The translations under genes and the position numbers were made by a program. Source: Qipengyuania aurantiaca (GTDB lineage Bacteria; Pseudomonadota; Alphaproteobacteria; Sphingomonadales; Sphingomonadaceae). Taken from it: DNA of 64,000 nt. Positions 53,686 through 64,000 of this stretch are shown here, one piece after another (position 1 is the first letter of the stretch; each line of letters begins with the position of its first letter). The stretch is from assembly GCF_019711375.1 (NCBI RefSeq), contig NZ_CP081295.1, positions 2,269,001-2,333,000 of the forward strand, read 5' to 3'. Under the pieces are notes generated by a model. The model had not been told where the DNA came from. It searched no databases and was given only the letters and a program-made list of their open reading frames with translations.

Positions 53686-54653
53686 AACTACGCCTGGCGC
53701 TTGGCGTCGCTTTCCTCGCTCTACCGTTGCCCGCGCTTGCGGCCGAAGTCGACCCTGCCGAGCAGCGAGCGGCGCTTGAGGAAGCGATCGAGATGATCGA
53801 GACCCGCTATGTCGGCACGCAGCATATCGACACGCTGACGGCGGAATTGGAGCGTCTGGCTGCGAAAGTCGAACGTGCCGAAGATGGGCAGGCTTTCGCA
53901 AAACGCGTGACCGAACGCTTGCGCGCAGTTTCGGGCGATGGACACCTTGGGCTTTCCTATAGCGAGAAGCCGATCCCAGATCCGGTGGAGGAGGGCGAGC
54001 AGCTCACGCTGAACGACGATTTCGAGGAATGGTTCGGGGCCGGTGTCAACAACGGCGTACAGAAGATTGAGCGGCTGGAAGACAACGTCATGCTGCTCGA
54101 CCTGCGCGTGTTCCCGCCGCCCTCGATGGGCGCGGAGACGATTGCGGCGGCCATGAACACGGTTGCGCAAGGCAACGCGCTCATCATCGACCTGCGCAAG
54201 AACGGGGGCGGGGCGGAAACCGTGCTGCTGGTGATGGGCTACCTCGTCGAGCCAGGCAGCCAGTTCATGTCGACCTATAACCGCCCACGCGACGAGTGGA
54301 CTCATGAGTCGGTGCCCGCCTGGGTGCCGGGAAAACGCTTCGGGTCGGAAAAGCCGCTCTACATCCTGACCTCGCGCCGGACGTTTTCAGCCGCAGAGGC
54401 GCTGGCCTACAGCCTTCAGGCGATGGACCGCGCGACCATCATTGGCGAGGTAACCGGCGGCGGCGCGCACCCGTTCGAATATCGCAAGGTCAGCACGCAT
54501 TTCGCGCTCGACCTGCCCGAAGCGATGTCGCGCCATCCGCTGACCGGTACCAATTGGCAGGACGTCGGAGTGAAACCCGACGTGGAAGTGCCGCGCGAGG
54601 AGGCGCTGGACGTCGCCCTACGCCTCGCCCGCGAGGCTATCAAAGGTCGATAA
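53682..54653 (+). CDS. Exported S41-family peptidase-like protein
   Basis: A 323-residue protein with a signal peptide ([20 protein letters not shown]), an N-terminal helical cap and the S41 tail-protease core: [20 protein letters not shown], the nucleophile region [17 protein letters not shown] and [17 protein letters not shown]. It resembles the IRBP-like S41B group without a PDZ domain. The substrate is unknown. It is coupled to the MarR gene, and its last 14 bases overlap the convergent sucB. Confidence 0.87.
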   Translation: MKLRLALGVAFLALPLPALAAEVDPAEQRAALEEAIEMIETRYVGTQHIDTLTAELERLAAKVERAEDGQAFAKRVTERLRAVSGDGHLGLSYSEKPIPDPVEEGEQLTLNDDFEEWFGAGVNNGVQKIERLEDNVMLLDLRVFPPPSMGAETIAAAMNTVAQGNALIIDLRKNGGGAETVLLVMGYLVEPGSQFMSTYNRPRDEWTHESVPAWVPGKRFGSEKPLYILTSRRTFSAAEALAYSLQAMDRATIIGEVTGGGAHPFEYRKVSTHFALDLPEAMSRHPLTGTNWQDVGVKPDVEVPREEALDVALRLAREAIKGR

Positions 54654-55875
54654 GCATCCGGGTCGGATCTTCGATCGCTTCCTTGATGATCTTGAGCGCG
54701 GTGACCGCCTCGCGGCCGTCGATCAGGCGGTGGTCGTAGGACAGCGCGATATACATCATCGGGCGGATGACGATCTCGCCGTCGACCACGACCGGGCGGT
54801 CCTCAATGCGGTGGAGGCCGAGGACGGCGCTCTGCGGCGGGTTGATGATCGGGGTCGACATGAGGCTTCCGAACACGCCGCCGTTGGAGATGGTGAAGGT
54901 ACCGCCCTTCATGTCTTCCATCGTCAGCGTGCCTTCCTTGGCGCGCTTGCCGAAGTCCGCGATGTCCTTCTCGATGCGGGCAAAGCCCTTGTCCTGCGCA
55001 TCGCGAATGACCGGGACGACGAGGCCGTTGGGCGCCGAGACGGCGACCGAGATATCGACATAGTCGTGATAAACGATCTCATCGCCTTCGATATAGGCGT
55101 TGACCGCGGGTACGTCCTTCAGCGCAAGGCAGGCGGCCTTGGCGAAAAAGCCCATGAAGCCCAAGCGGATCTCGTGCTTCTTGGCGAACATGTCCTTGTA
55201 CTTCGCGCGCGCTTCCATGACGGCGCTCATGTCGACATCGTTGAAGGTGGTGAGGAGCGCGGCGTTGTCCTGCGCGCCCTTGAGGCGCTTGGCGATGGTC
55301 TGGCGCATGCGCGTCATCTTGACGCGTTCCTCGCGGCGCTCGCCGGTTGCAGCGGGGGCCGCAGCCGGAGCCGATGCGGCGGGAGCCGGAGCCGGGCTGT
55401 CGCCCTTGGCCTTGGCGGCGGCGATCACGTCTTCCTTGGTCAGGCGACCGTCCTTGCCGGTGCCCTTGATGGTCGAGGGATCGACTCCGTGTTCAAGCAC
55501 CGCGCGGCGCACGGCTGGCGAAAGCGTCTGCGAGGCATCGGAGCCGGTCGCTTCCTTGGCCTGCTCGGGAGCCGCCTTCTCGACACCCGCATCGGGAGCC
55601 GCCGCCTTGGGCTCGCTCGACGGGGCAGCGCCAGCGCCGCCTTCCTCGACGATGGCGAGGACCGCGCCGACTTCCACCGTGTCACCCACGGCGACCTTGA
55701 ATTCCTTGATCACGCCGGCGACGGGCGAGGGAGCCTCGACCGCGACCTTGTCGGTTTCGAGGCTGACGATCGGCTCGTCCACCGCGACGCTATCGCCGAC
55801 ATTCTTCAGCAGTTCGCCGATGGAGGCTTCGGTGACGCTCTCGCCGAGCGTGGGGACTTTGACTTCGGTGGCCAT
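54640..55875 (-). CDS. sucB: 2-oxoglutarate dehydrogenase E2, dihydrolipoyl succinyltransferase
   Basis: A 411-residue E2 core. Domains are a lipoyl domain (1-75, lipoyl Lys43 in [14 protein letters not shown]), Ala/Pro/Glu-rich linkers, a peripheral-subunit binding domain ([20 protein letters not shown]) and a catalytic domain ending with the active-site [13 protein letters not shown]. It transfers the succinyl group to CoA. It follows sucA by 29 bases on the minus strand. Confidence 0.96.
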   Translation of the reverse strand: MATEVKVPTLGESVTEASIGELLKNVGDSVAVDEPIVSLETDKVAVEAPSPVAGVIKEFKVAVGDTVEVGAVLAIVEEGGAGAAPSSEPKAAAPDAGVEKAAPEQAKEATGSDASQTLSPAVRRAVLEHGVDPSTIKGTGKDGRLTKEDVIAAAKAKGDSPAPAPAASAPAAAPAATGERREERVKMTRMRQTIAKRLKGAQDNAALLTTFNDVDMSAVMEARAKYKDMFAKKHEIRLGFMGFFAKAACLALKDVPAVNAYIEGDEIVYHDYVDISVAVSAPNGLVVPVIRDAQDKGFARIEKDIADFGKRAKEGTLTMEDMKGGTFTISNGGVFGSLMSTPIINPPQSAVLGLHRIEDRPVVVDGEIVIRPMMYIALSYDHRLIDGREAVTALKIIKEAIEDPTRMLIDL

Positions 55876-55904
55876 GGTCGTGGGTTTCCTTTTCAGGCCT
55901 TGAA

Positions 55905-58721
55905 TCAGTTACTGCTGCCGGCGCCGTTGAGGCCCAGCGCGATGTTGACGAGGGCTTCCTGCTGCACCTGGTGGCGGCTGGCGTAGCCCGTGGCGGGCGA
56001 TGCGGCGACTTCGCGGCCCGCATAGGTCGGGCGCATGCCGTCCTTGCCGGCCTTGGTCGCCGCTTCCTCGATCAGGCGATCGACGAAGAACCAGGCGCCG
56101 TTGTTCTTGGGCTCTTCCTGGCACCAGACGATCTCTTCGAGATTGGTCATGCGCTCGAGACGCACGGCCAGCGGTTCGCCGGGGAAGGGGTAGAGCTGTT
56201 CGATGCGAACCACCGAGACATCTTCCAGACCCGCTTCGTCGCGGCGCTGCATCAGGTCATAGGCGACCTTGCCGCTGCACAGCACGAGGCGGCGCACCTT
56301 CTTGTCGTCGATCTCCTTCAGGTCCGACTTGATGCGCATGAAGTGATGGTCGCCCATGAACTCCTCCGCGCTCGATTTGGCGAGCGGGTGGCGGAGCAGC
56401 GACTTCGGCGTCATGATGACCATCGGCTTGCGGAAGGACCGCAGCATCTGGCGGCGCAGGACGTGGAAGTAGTTCGCCGGGGTGGTGATGTTCATCACCT
56501 GGATGTTGTCATTCGCGCACAGCTGGAGGAAGCGTTCGAGACGCGCCGAGCTGTGTTCCGGACCCTGGCCTTCGTAACCATGAGGCAGCAACAGGACGAG
56601 GCCGTTGGCGCGCAGCCACTTTACCTCGCCAGCCGCGATGAACTGGTCGATCATGATCTGCGCACCGTTGGCGAAATCGCCGAACTGCGCTTCCCACATC
56701 ACCAGGCTCTTCGGGTCCGCCATGGCGAAACCGTATTCGAAGCCGAGCACGCCGTATTCGCTCAAGGGGCTGTCATAGACTTCGAACTTGCCATGCGGCA
56801 GCGTGCAGAGCGGGATGTACTTGCGCTCGTCCTTCTGGTCGATCCAGACGGCGTGACGCTGGCTGAACGTGCCGCGACCCGAATCCTGGCCCGACAGGCG
56901 CACGCCGAAGCCCTCGGTCACGAGGCTGCCGAAGGCAAGCGCTTCGCCGGTCGCCCAGTCGAAGCCTTCGCCGGTTTCGAACATCTGGCGCTTGGCGTCG
57001 AGCACACGGCCCAGCGTCTTGTGGATCGTCACATCGTCTGGGACGGTGGTCAGCGTGCGGCCAAGGCTGTCGAACAGCTTCTTGTCGAGCGCGGTTTCCA
57101 CGTTGCGGCGCGCCGTTTCCGGATCGGCCGGCTTGTTCATGCCCGCCCAGCGGCCACCGAACCAGTCGGCCTCGTTGGGCTTGTAATCCTTGGCGGCGGC
57201 GAATTCCTGCTCAAGATGCGCGTTGAATTCCTCGCACAATCCGTCGGCATAGCCCTTTTCGATCACGCCCTCGTCTTCGAGACGCTTCGTGTAGAGCTCG
57301 CTCACCTTGGGATGCGCGCGGATCGCGTCGTACATTAGCGGCTGGGTGAATTTCGGTTCATCACCCTCGTTATGGCCGAAGCGGCGATAGCACCACATGT
57401 CGATCACGATGTCGCGGCCGAACTTCTGGCGGTATTCGATGGCGAGCTTGCAGGCGAAGGTCACCGCTTCGGGGTCGTCGCCGTTAACGTGGAGGATCGG
57501 CGCCTGGACGCCCTTGGCCACGTCGCTGGGGTAGGGGCTGGACCGCGCAAACTGGGGCGAAGTCGTGAAGCCGATCTGGTTGTTGATGACGAAGTGCAGG
57601 CAGCCGCCGGTGTTGTAACCGCGCACGCCCGAGAAGCCGAGGCACTCCCACACGATGCCCTGGCCGGCAAAGGCCGCGTCGCCGTGGAGAAGGACGGGCA
57701 GGACCTGCTCGTGCTTTTTCAGATCGTCGCGAATGGCCTGCTGCGCACGGGTCTTGCCGAGCACGACGGGGTTCACCGCTTCGAGATGCGAAGGGTTAGG
57801 CACAAGGCTCATATGCACGTCGATGCCGTCGAAGGTACGGTCGGTGCTGGTGCCAAGGTGGTATTTCACATCGCCCGAACCGCCGACATCGTCGGGGTTG
57901 GCGCTGCCGCCCGAGAACTCGTGGAAGATTACCTTGTAGGGCTTGCCCATGACGTTGGCGAGCACATTCAGGCGCCCACGGTGGGCCATGCCGTAGATTA
58001 TCTCGCGCACGCCGAGCTGGCCACCGTACTTGATCACGGCTTCCAGCGCCGGGATCATGGACTCGCCGCCATCAAGGCCGAAGCGCTTGGTGCCGACGTA
58101 TTTCTTGCCGAGGAACTTCTCGTACTGCTCACCCCGGATGACGGCGGCGAGGATCGCACGCTTGCCTTCCTCGGTGAACTGGATCGTGTCCTCGGGCGTC
58201 TCGAACTGGTCCTGGAGGAAGCGGCGTTCCTCCGTGTCCGAGATGTGCATGTATTCGAGGCCGACCTTGCCACAATAGGTTTCGCGCAGAACGCGGTAGA
58301 GATCGCCCACGGTGACCCATTCGAAACCGAACACGCCGCCGACATAGACCTCGCGGTCCTCCTGTCCGGCAAAACCGTGCCATTCCAGCGTCAGGTCTTC
58401 GGGCACGTCGCGGTGCGACAGGCCCAGCGGATCGAGATCGGCAGCCAAGTGCCCGCGCACACGGTAGAGGCGCACGAGCAGCATCGCGCGGATGCTGTCG
58501 TCGGCGGCCTGTTCGATGGCCTTGGGGTCGGCAGGCTTGCCGGCCTTTTCGGCGGCTTGCTTCACCGCAAGGCGCATCTGCGTGGGGTCGAGCGCGGCGG
58601 TAAGATCCGCCTCGCTGTCGACCACTTGCTGCAGCCAGTTCGGATTGCCCCAGCTGGGACCGGCTTGCGGCCCCTCCTGGTCGCCCATTTCAGGCAGGAA
58701 GTTCTGGCTCTCGTTACCCAT
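55905..58721 (-). CDS. sucA: 2-oxoglutarate dehydrogenase E1
   Basis: A 938-residue thiamine-diphosphate enzyme that decarboxylates 2-oxoglutarate and passes the succinyl group to SucB. Marks are [20 protein letters not shown], the cofactor-binding [13 protein letters not shown] with [10 protein letters not shown], and the C-terminal transketolase-like [20 protein letters not shown]. Length is normal. It lies 33 bases after sucD. Confidence 0.97.
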   Translation of the reverse strand: MGNESQNFLPEMGDQEGPQAGPSWGNPNWLQQVVDSEADLTAALDPTQMRLAVKQAAEKAGKPADPKAIEQAADDSIRAMLLVRLYRVRGHLAADLDPLGLSHRDVPEDLTLEWHGFAGQEDREVYVGGVFGFEWVTVGDLYRVLRETYCGKVGLEYMHISDTEERRFLQDQFETPEDTIQFTEEGKRAILAAVIRGEQYEKFLGKKYVGTKRFGLDGGESMIPALEAVIKYGGQLGVREIIYGMAHRGRLNVLANVMGKPYKVIFHEFSGGSANPDDVGGSGDVKYHLGTSTDRTFDGIDVHMSLVPNPSHLEAVNPVVLGKTRAQQAIRDDLKKHEQVLPVLLHGDAAFAGQGIVWECLGFSGVRGYNTGGCLHFVINNQIGFTTSPQFARSSPYPSDVAKGVQAPILHVNGDDPEAVTFACKLAIEYRQKFGRDIVIDMWCYRRFGHNEGDEPKFTQPLMYDAIRAHPKVSELYTKRLEDEGVIEKGYADGLCEEFNAHLEQEFAAAKDYKPNEADWFGGRWAGMNKPADPETARRNVETALDKKLFDSLGRTLTTVPDDVTIHKTLGRVLDAKRQMFETGEGFDWATGEALAFGSLVTEGFGVRLSGQDSGRGTFSQRHAVWIDQKDERKYIPLCTLPHGKFEVYDSPLSEYGVLGFEYGFAMADPKSLVMWEAQFGDFANGAQIMIDQFIAAGEVKWLRANGLVLLLPHGYEGQGPEHSSARLERFLQLCANDNIQVMNITTPANYFHVLRRQMLRSFRKPMVIMTPKSLLRHPLAKSSAEEFMGDHHFMRIKSDLKEIDDKKVRRLVLCSGKVAYDLMQRRDEAGLEDVSVVRIEQLYPFPGEPLAVRLERMTNLEEIVWCQEEPKNNGAWFFVDRLIEEAATKAGKDGMRPTYAGREVAASPATGYASRHQVQQEALVNIALGLNGAGSSN

Positions 58722-58754
58722 TTTCAGTCCTCATGGAGAGGGAGCGTTCGGCGG

Positions 58755-59645
58755 TTACGCCAGTTCCTTCAGCATCGCATCGAGCGTCGTGCCGAGCTCG
58801 GAAGGCGACGGGCTGACGCGGATGCCTGCGGCTTCCATCGCCGCGATCTTGTCGTCCGCGCCGCCCTGGCCGCCCGAAACGATTGCGCCCGCATGGCCCA
58901 TGCGGCGGCCCGGAGGCGCCGTGCGGCCCGCGATGAAGCCGACCATGGGCTTTTGGCGTCCTTTGGCGGCTTCCTGCTTGATGAACTCGGCGGCCTCTTC
59001 TTCCGCGCTGCCGCCGATTTCGCCGATCATAATGATCGACTTGGTGTCGTCGTCGTCGAGGAAAAGATCGAGCACGTCGATGAAGTTGGTGCCATTGACC
59101 GGATCGCCGCCGATGCCGACCGCGGTGGTCTGGCCGAGGCCGACCATGGTGGTTTGGTGGACGGCTTCATAGGTCAGCGTGCCCGAGCGCGAGACTACGC
59201 CGACGCTGCCCTTCTTGAAGATCGAACCGGGCATGATGCCGATCTTGCATTCGCCGGGCGTCAGCACGCCGGGGCAGTTCGGGCCGATGAGGCGGCTGTT
59301 CGAACCGCGAAGTGCAGCCTTCACGCGCACCATGTCGAGCACGGGAATGCCCTCGGTGATGGCGACGATGAGTTCCATCTCGGCATCGATCGCCTCGAGG
59401 ATGGCGTCGGCTGCGAACGGCGGCGGCACGTAGATGCACGATGCCGTGGCGCCGGTTTCAGCCTTGGCTTCGCGCACGGTGTTGAACTGCGGCAGACCGA
59501 TGTGATCCGTGCCGCCCTTGCCCGGGGTCACACCCGCAACCATCTTAGTGCCGTAATCGAGCGCCTGTTGCGTGTGGAAGGTGCCGGTGTTGCCGGTCAT
59601 CCCTTGCGTGATGACCTTGGTGTTCTTGTCGACGAGGATGCTCAT
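58755..59645 (-). CDS. sucD: Succinyl-CoA ligase subunit alpha
   Basis: A 296-residue alpha subunit with the CoA-binding N-terminus ([20 protein letters not shown]) and the phosphohistidine His251 in [14 protein letters not shown]. It makes succinate and a nucleoside triphosphate with the beta subunit SucC. The sucC gene normally precedes it but is not here: only 31 bases separate mdh and sucD, so the beta subunit must be encoded elsewhere. Confidence 0.96.
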   Translation of the reverse strand: MSILVDKNTKVITQGMTGNTGTFHTQQALDYGTKMVAGVTPGKGGTDHIGLPQFNTVREAKAETGATASCIYVPPPFAADAILEAIDAEMELIVAITEGIPVLDMVRVKAALRGSNSRLIGPNCPGVLTPGECKIGIMPGSIFKKGSVGVVSRSGTLTYEAVHQTTMVGLGQTTAVGIGGDPVNGTNFIDVLDLFLDDDDTKSIIMIGEIGGSAEEEAAEFIKQEAAKGRQKPMVGFIAGRTAPPGRRMGHAGAIVSGGQGGADDKIAAMEAAGIRVSPSPSELGTTLDAMLKELA

Positions 59646-59676
59646 CTTGCCTCTCCTTTTCGAATGGTTTGGTAGG

Positions 59677-60936
<1,260 letters not shown>

Positions 60937-61185
60937 TCAGCCAATGAGGCGCTGGTCGGCACCCTGGTGGTTGGCCTCGATCCGGCGGGCGGCGGCCCCG
61001 TCGAGCGATCGACAGATCTCCAGCCAATGATTGTAATCCTCGGTCTGGTTTGCGGCTGCTGCCGTCTCCGCGTTACGGATGGCCATTGGGACGGCGCGCA
61101 GGCCGTATTCGGCGAAATGGCGCAGGGCGGCCTTGGTCGTATCGCTCATGAACCCCTTCAGTTCCTCGTGGTCGTTGGCGGCCAT
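60937..61185 (-). CDS. Small conserved-looking hypothetical protein
   Basis: An 82-residue helical protein (HEELKGFMSDTTKAALRHFA, then AVPMAIRNAETAAAANQTED and YNHWLEICRSLDGAAARRI) with one Cys and no signal peptide. The start is uncertain; ATG 61149 with GAAGGGG upstream would give 70 residues. It lies between mdh and the cobalamin riboswitch, divergent from the latter. I do not recognise a family. Confidence 0.5.
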   Translation of the reverse strand: MAANDHEELKGFMSDTTKAALRHFAEYGLRAVPMAIRNAETAAAANQTEDYNHWLEICRSLDGAAARRIEANHQGADQRLIG

Positions 61186-61446
61186 AGTCACGGTTCCACG
61201 CTTCAGGACGCGGGCGATCGGCGAACGCGCGGCACAGCGCGCAGGCGCAAAACGTACGGACATCGGCTCAAGGACTCCCCATCTTTTAAGACCGCCACCT
61301 CGGTCTCCGGCTCTGTGTCCTATGATGTAGCCACTCCTCGCTAAACATGGGTTCCGGATCATGCTTGCGATTATATTAAATTGCGGCTGTGGCTTTGCGA
61401 AAGCTGCGCGCTTGCTTCGCCCGATGCGGGGGCGTAAGGGGCTCAG

Positions 61447-61605
61447 ATTGGTACGGGTCAAGGGAACGCCGGTGTAATGCCGCGGCTGCCCCCGCAACTG
61501 TAACCGGTGAGGCGCGCCCCGATGTGCCACTGTCCCGCGTCAGGGATGGGAAGGCGGGGCGAGGCCGTATGATCCGGGAGCCAGGAGACCTGCCCGCACC
61601 AGTCG
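61447..61605 (+). promoter_or_regulatory. Cobalamin (B12) riboswitch
   Basis: The conserved elements occur in order: AAGGGAACGCCGGTG with AATGCCGCGGCTGCCCCCGC (including the CCCCCGCAACTGTAA core), then GCCACTG (61526-61532), GGGAAGGCGGGG and finally GGGAGCCAGGAGACCTGCC (the B12 box, about 61576-61594). A GCCCGC/GCGGGC hairpin downstream (61592-61618) may be the expression platform. Adenosylcobalamin binding would repress the downstream B12 uptake genes. Confidence 0.95.
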
Positions 61606-61702
61606 TTCAGCCGCGGGCGGGGTGTACCGATGGCAAGCGGGGATGGGGCAATCCCGCCTCCTCCCGTCATGGACGGCGTGTACGGACATGACTGGAGGAA
61701 AC

Positions 61703-63625
61703 GTGACCAAATACCTGTTTTTGCTGAGCGCTTCGGCGCTGTGCGCTCCCGCCTATGCGCAGGATTCGAGCGAGGATGCGCTGGCGGAGATTATTGCGGA
61801 GCAAGATGACTCTTCGCCTGACACGAGCGAGCTGGACGATGGCGGGTGCTGCTATATCGCGGGCGAAAGGATCGAGGCGCCCTCGATCACCGTAACCGCC
61901 AACGGCCTCGGCACCGATATTCGCAACACTGGTCAGGCGGTCACGCTCATCGACACGAAGGAAATCGACGCCGTTCAGGGCGCGGATCCCGTGCGCGTCC
62001 TGCGCCGCACTCCCGGCCTCTCCTTCACCCGCAACGGCGGCGTGGGCGGCTTCACCGGGGTGAGCCTTCGCGGGTCGGCATCCGAGCAGGTGCTGGTGCT
62101 GGTCGACGGCGTCCGCGTGGCGGACCCGGCCGCACCCGGAGGCGGGTTCGACTTCGGCAACCTGCTCCTCTCCAGCGTCGGCAAGTTCGACATCTTGCGC
62201 GGCTCGAACAGCACGATCTGGGGCTCCGACGCGATCGGCGGCGTCATCGACGTGACCACCCGCACCGAGACGGGGCTGGAAGGCCGCGTCGAATACGGTT
62301 CGCGCGACACGCTCAGCGCCAGCGCGACCGGCGGTTTGGGTGGCGATAGCTATTTCTTCGGCCTTACGGGCTCCTATCTGCACACGGACGGCTTCTCATC
62401 GGTCGTGGATGGCGGCGAGCCCGACGGGCTGGAGCAATACGCGCTCGGCGGCGCGGCGTTTTTCGACGTCACGCACAATATCGAGCTTTTCGCCCATGCG
62501 AACTGGAGCGAGGCCGATCTCGACCTCGATGGCTTCGCGCCGCCCACCTTCGCCTTTGCCGATACGCTCGATACGCAGGAAACCCAGCGCTACTGGGGCG
62601 ATGTCGGGCTGGCCTATTACGGCAACGATCTGACCCTGCGCGCCGCCTTCAGTCTCGCCGACACCGAACGCTACAATTTCGATGGCGATGGCAATGTGAC
62701 GTTCGGAGGAGACGGGCATTCCGAACGCCTGCAATTGCGCGGCGAATACCGTGTGCTCGGCCCTCTTACGCTGGCTTTCGGGGCGGAGCACGAGTGGAGC
62801 GACTATGTCACTCTCTTCGACGCGCCCGGCTCGATCGAGACGACCGGCGGCTATGCCCAGATCGGCCTCGCTTTCGGGCGGCTGGCCGCGCATGTCGGCG
62901 GGCGGATCGACGACCACGAGCTGTTCGGCACCAAGGCGACCTATGGCGCGGACCTGTCTTATGGACTTCGCGACGACTGGCGTGTGCGGGCCAGCCTTGG
63001 CGAGGGCTTCAAGGCACCGACCCTGTACCAGCTGCGCAGTTTCTACGGCAATGCACAGCTCCGCCCCGAGGCGAGCACCAGCGTCGATCTCGGCATCGAG
63101 AAGGGCCAGCGCGGGCAGGGCGTCCATGCGGCGCTCACCGGCTTCCTGCGCACGACCGACGATCTGATTGGCTTCGGCTTCGGACCCGAGCGGCCATTCG
63201 GCGGCTACGAAAACGTGTCGCGGGCGCGCGCCATGGGCTTCGAGCTTGAGGGCGGCTTCGACGTGACGCCGTTCCTTCGGGTCTCCGGCGTGTTTTCGCA
63301 TGTCGATACCGAGGATCGCGACAGCGGTCTCGAACTGGCGCGCCGTCCCGAATATTTCGGCACGCTCTTCGCCGATTGGGAGACGCCTTTCGGGCTAAAC
63401 CTCGGCGGCGATGTGCGGTTCGTTTCGGAAAGCTTCAACGACAACGCGAACATGACGCCGCTCGACGGCTATGAGGTCGTCGACCTGCGCGCCTCCTACC
63501 CGGTGGGTGAACGGTTTGAGCTGTTCGGCCGCGTGGAGAACGTGTTCGATGCGGATTATACGGTCGTGAAAGATTACAACACGCCCGGACGCGGGGCCTT
63601 CGTCGGGCTGAGGGCGCGGATGTGA
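61703..63625 (+). CDS. btuB: TonB-dependent vitamin B12 receptor, BtuB-like
   Basis: A 640-residue outer-membrane receptor with a signal peptide (TKYLFLLSASALCAPAYA), an acidic linker with a CC pair (DDGGCCYIAGE), a TonB-box-like SITVTANG, a plug domain (DPVRVLRRTPGLSFTRNGG, ILRGSNSTIWGSDAIGGVI) and a beta-barrel. The cobalamin riboswitch upstream and the BtuF-like gene downstream point to corrinoid uptake. TGGAGG five bases before GTG 61703 supports this start; ATG 61688 is an alternative. Confidence 0.93.
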   Translation: MTKYLFLLSASALCAPAYAQDSSEDALAEIIAEQDDSSPDTSELDDGGCCYIAGERIEAPSITVTANGLGTDIRNTGQAVTLIDTKEIDAVQGADPVRVLRRTPGLSFTRNGGVGGFTGVSLRGSASEQVLVLVDGVRVADPAAPGGGFDFGNLLLSSVGKFDILRGSNSTIWGSDAIGGVIDVTTRTETGLEGRVEYGSRDTLSASATGGLGGDSYFFGLTGSYLHTDGFSSVVDGGEPDGLEQYALGGAAFFDVTHNIELFAHANWSEADLDLDGFAPPTFAFADTLDTQETQRYWGDVGLAYYGNDLTLRAAFSLADTERYNFDGDGNVTFGGDGHSERLQLRGEYRVLGPLTLAFGAEHEWSDYVTLFDAPGSIETTGGYAQIGLAFGRLAAHVGGRIDDHELFGTKATYGADLSYGLRDDWRVRASLGEGFKAPTLYQLRSFYGNAQLRPEASTSVDLGIEKGQRGQGVHAALTGFLRTTDDLIGFGFGPERPFGGYENVSRARAMGFELEGGFDVTPFLRVSGVFSHVDTEDRDSGLELARRPEYFGTLFADWETPFGLNLGGDVRFVSESFNDNANMTPLDGYEVVDLRASYPVGERFELFGRVENVFDADYTVVKDYNTPGRGAFVGLRARM

Positions 63626-64000
63626 TCCGCTTCCTGCCCCTGCTGGCGCTTGCGCTCGCAGGGTGCGGGGAGGGGGCTCGCGGGCCGGTGGAAGCGGCTG
63701 GTCCGACTATCGTAAGCCTCAACCCCTGCACCGATGCGATCCTGGCCGAGGTGGCGGCGCCCGGCCAGCTGCTGGCGATCTCGCATTACAGCGAGGACCC
63801 GTCCTCCAGTTCGATGACACCGCAGGATGCCGCGCGTTATCGGGCCACCGGCGGGACGGTGGAGGAGGTGCTCGCGCTCGATCCCGATGTGGTCGTGGCG
63901 AGCACGTTCCTTGCGCCTGCCACCCGCGCGGCGCTGGAGGATCTCGGCCTGCGCGTCGTGACTTTCGGGGGCACTGCGACGGTGGAAGACAGCTTTGCGC
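63622..64000 (+). CDS. btuF: BtuF-like periplasmic corrinoid-binding lipoprotein, 3' end missing
   Basis: About 126 residues of a cluster-A ABC-transporter binding protein are visible before the window ends. It has a lipobox LALAGC (Cys near 15), the family start TIVSLNPCTDAILAEV and the segments AISHYSEDPSS and EEVLALDPDVVVASTFL typical of BtuF/FecB-like proteins. The GTG overlaps the btuB stop by four bases. Metal-siderophore binding is the alternative, but the riboswitch and btuB favour B12. Confidence 0.85.
   Translation, partial: MIRFLPLLALALAGCGEGARGPVEAAGPTIVSLNPCTDAILAEVAAPGQLLAISHYSEDPSSSSMTPQDAARYRATGGTVEEVLALDPDVVVASTFLAPATRAALEDLGLRVVTFGGTATVEDSFA

Noticed and set aside
57372..59675. 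A 767-codon open frame antisense to sucA and sucD
   Set aside because: It crosses the junction of two real genes on the other strand and has no recognisable domain.

Overview
The window looks like chromosomal DNA of a GC-rich alphaproteobacterium, most likely Sphingomonadales and probably near Erythrobacter. The pointers are a DivL-type kinase with Tyr in place of the phospho-acceptor His, the alphaproteobacterial AddAB pair, an mdh-sucD-sucA-sucB-lpdA TCA block, ribosomal operons lacking rpsD, and an inverted pair of GAGCTTGTCGAAG repeat units typical of sphingomonads. I saw no rRNA, tRNA, CRISPR, transposase or phage structural gene.

Layout. 1-14.8 kb (+): a partial gene, ahcY behind a possible structured leader, then a tightly overlapping run divL-tsaE-amgK-murU-addB-addA, followed by trxA, a short LysR regulator and a GNAT acetyltransferase. 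14.8-19.6 kb (-): a LuxR-type regulator without luxI, a second GNAT, a very acidic small lipoprotein, an unrecognised HTH-like protein, and a KAP-family P-loop NTPase whose AT-rich codon use marks it as probably acquired. 19.6-20.2 kb: a 595-base noncoding leader with a candidate promoter, a long palindromic hairpin and a REPIN-like pair. 20.2-42.1 kb (+): str operon (rpsL, rpsG, fusA, tuf), S10/spc operons (rpsJ to secY, adk), two inserted non-ribosomal genes (SRPBCC protein, gdhA), and the alpha operon (rpsM, rpsK, rpoA, rplQ) ending in a strong terminator.

42.2-46 kb (+): an operon of a GbsR-type regulator, DUF4166 protein, saccharopine-dehydrogenase-like protein and serine hydrolase. 46-47.7 kb (+): two secreted paralogues. 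47.6-53.1 kb (-): TRIC-type channel, PepSY membrane protein, amidase, second serine hydrolase, lpdA. 53.2-54.7 kb (+): MarR regulator and S41 peptidase. 54.6-60.6 kb (-): sucB, sucA, sucD, mdh (sucC is absent). 61.4-64 kb (+): cobalamin riboswitch, BtuB-like receptor and the start of a BtuF-like lipoprotein.

How it fits together: the first part joins the methyl cycle, cell-cycle signalling, cell-wall recycling and break repair. The middle is the translation and transcription core, with three ribosomal transcripts that appear to share a TATRTGCGCGCC start element. The last part holds the TCA cycle and vitamin B12 uptake. The most interesting signals are the ahcY-leader pseudoknot, an Arg88 S12 protein, structured RNA inside the str and S10 operons, the KAP NTPase with its neighbouring palindrome, a hairpin that sequesters a ribosome-binding site at 51.6 kb, and two apparently leaderless regulator genes.
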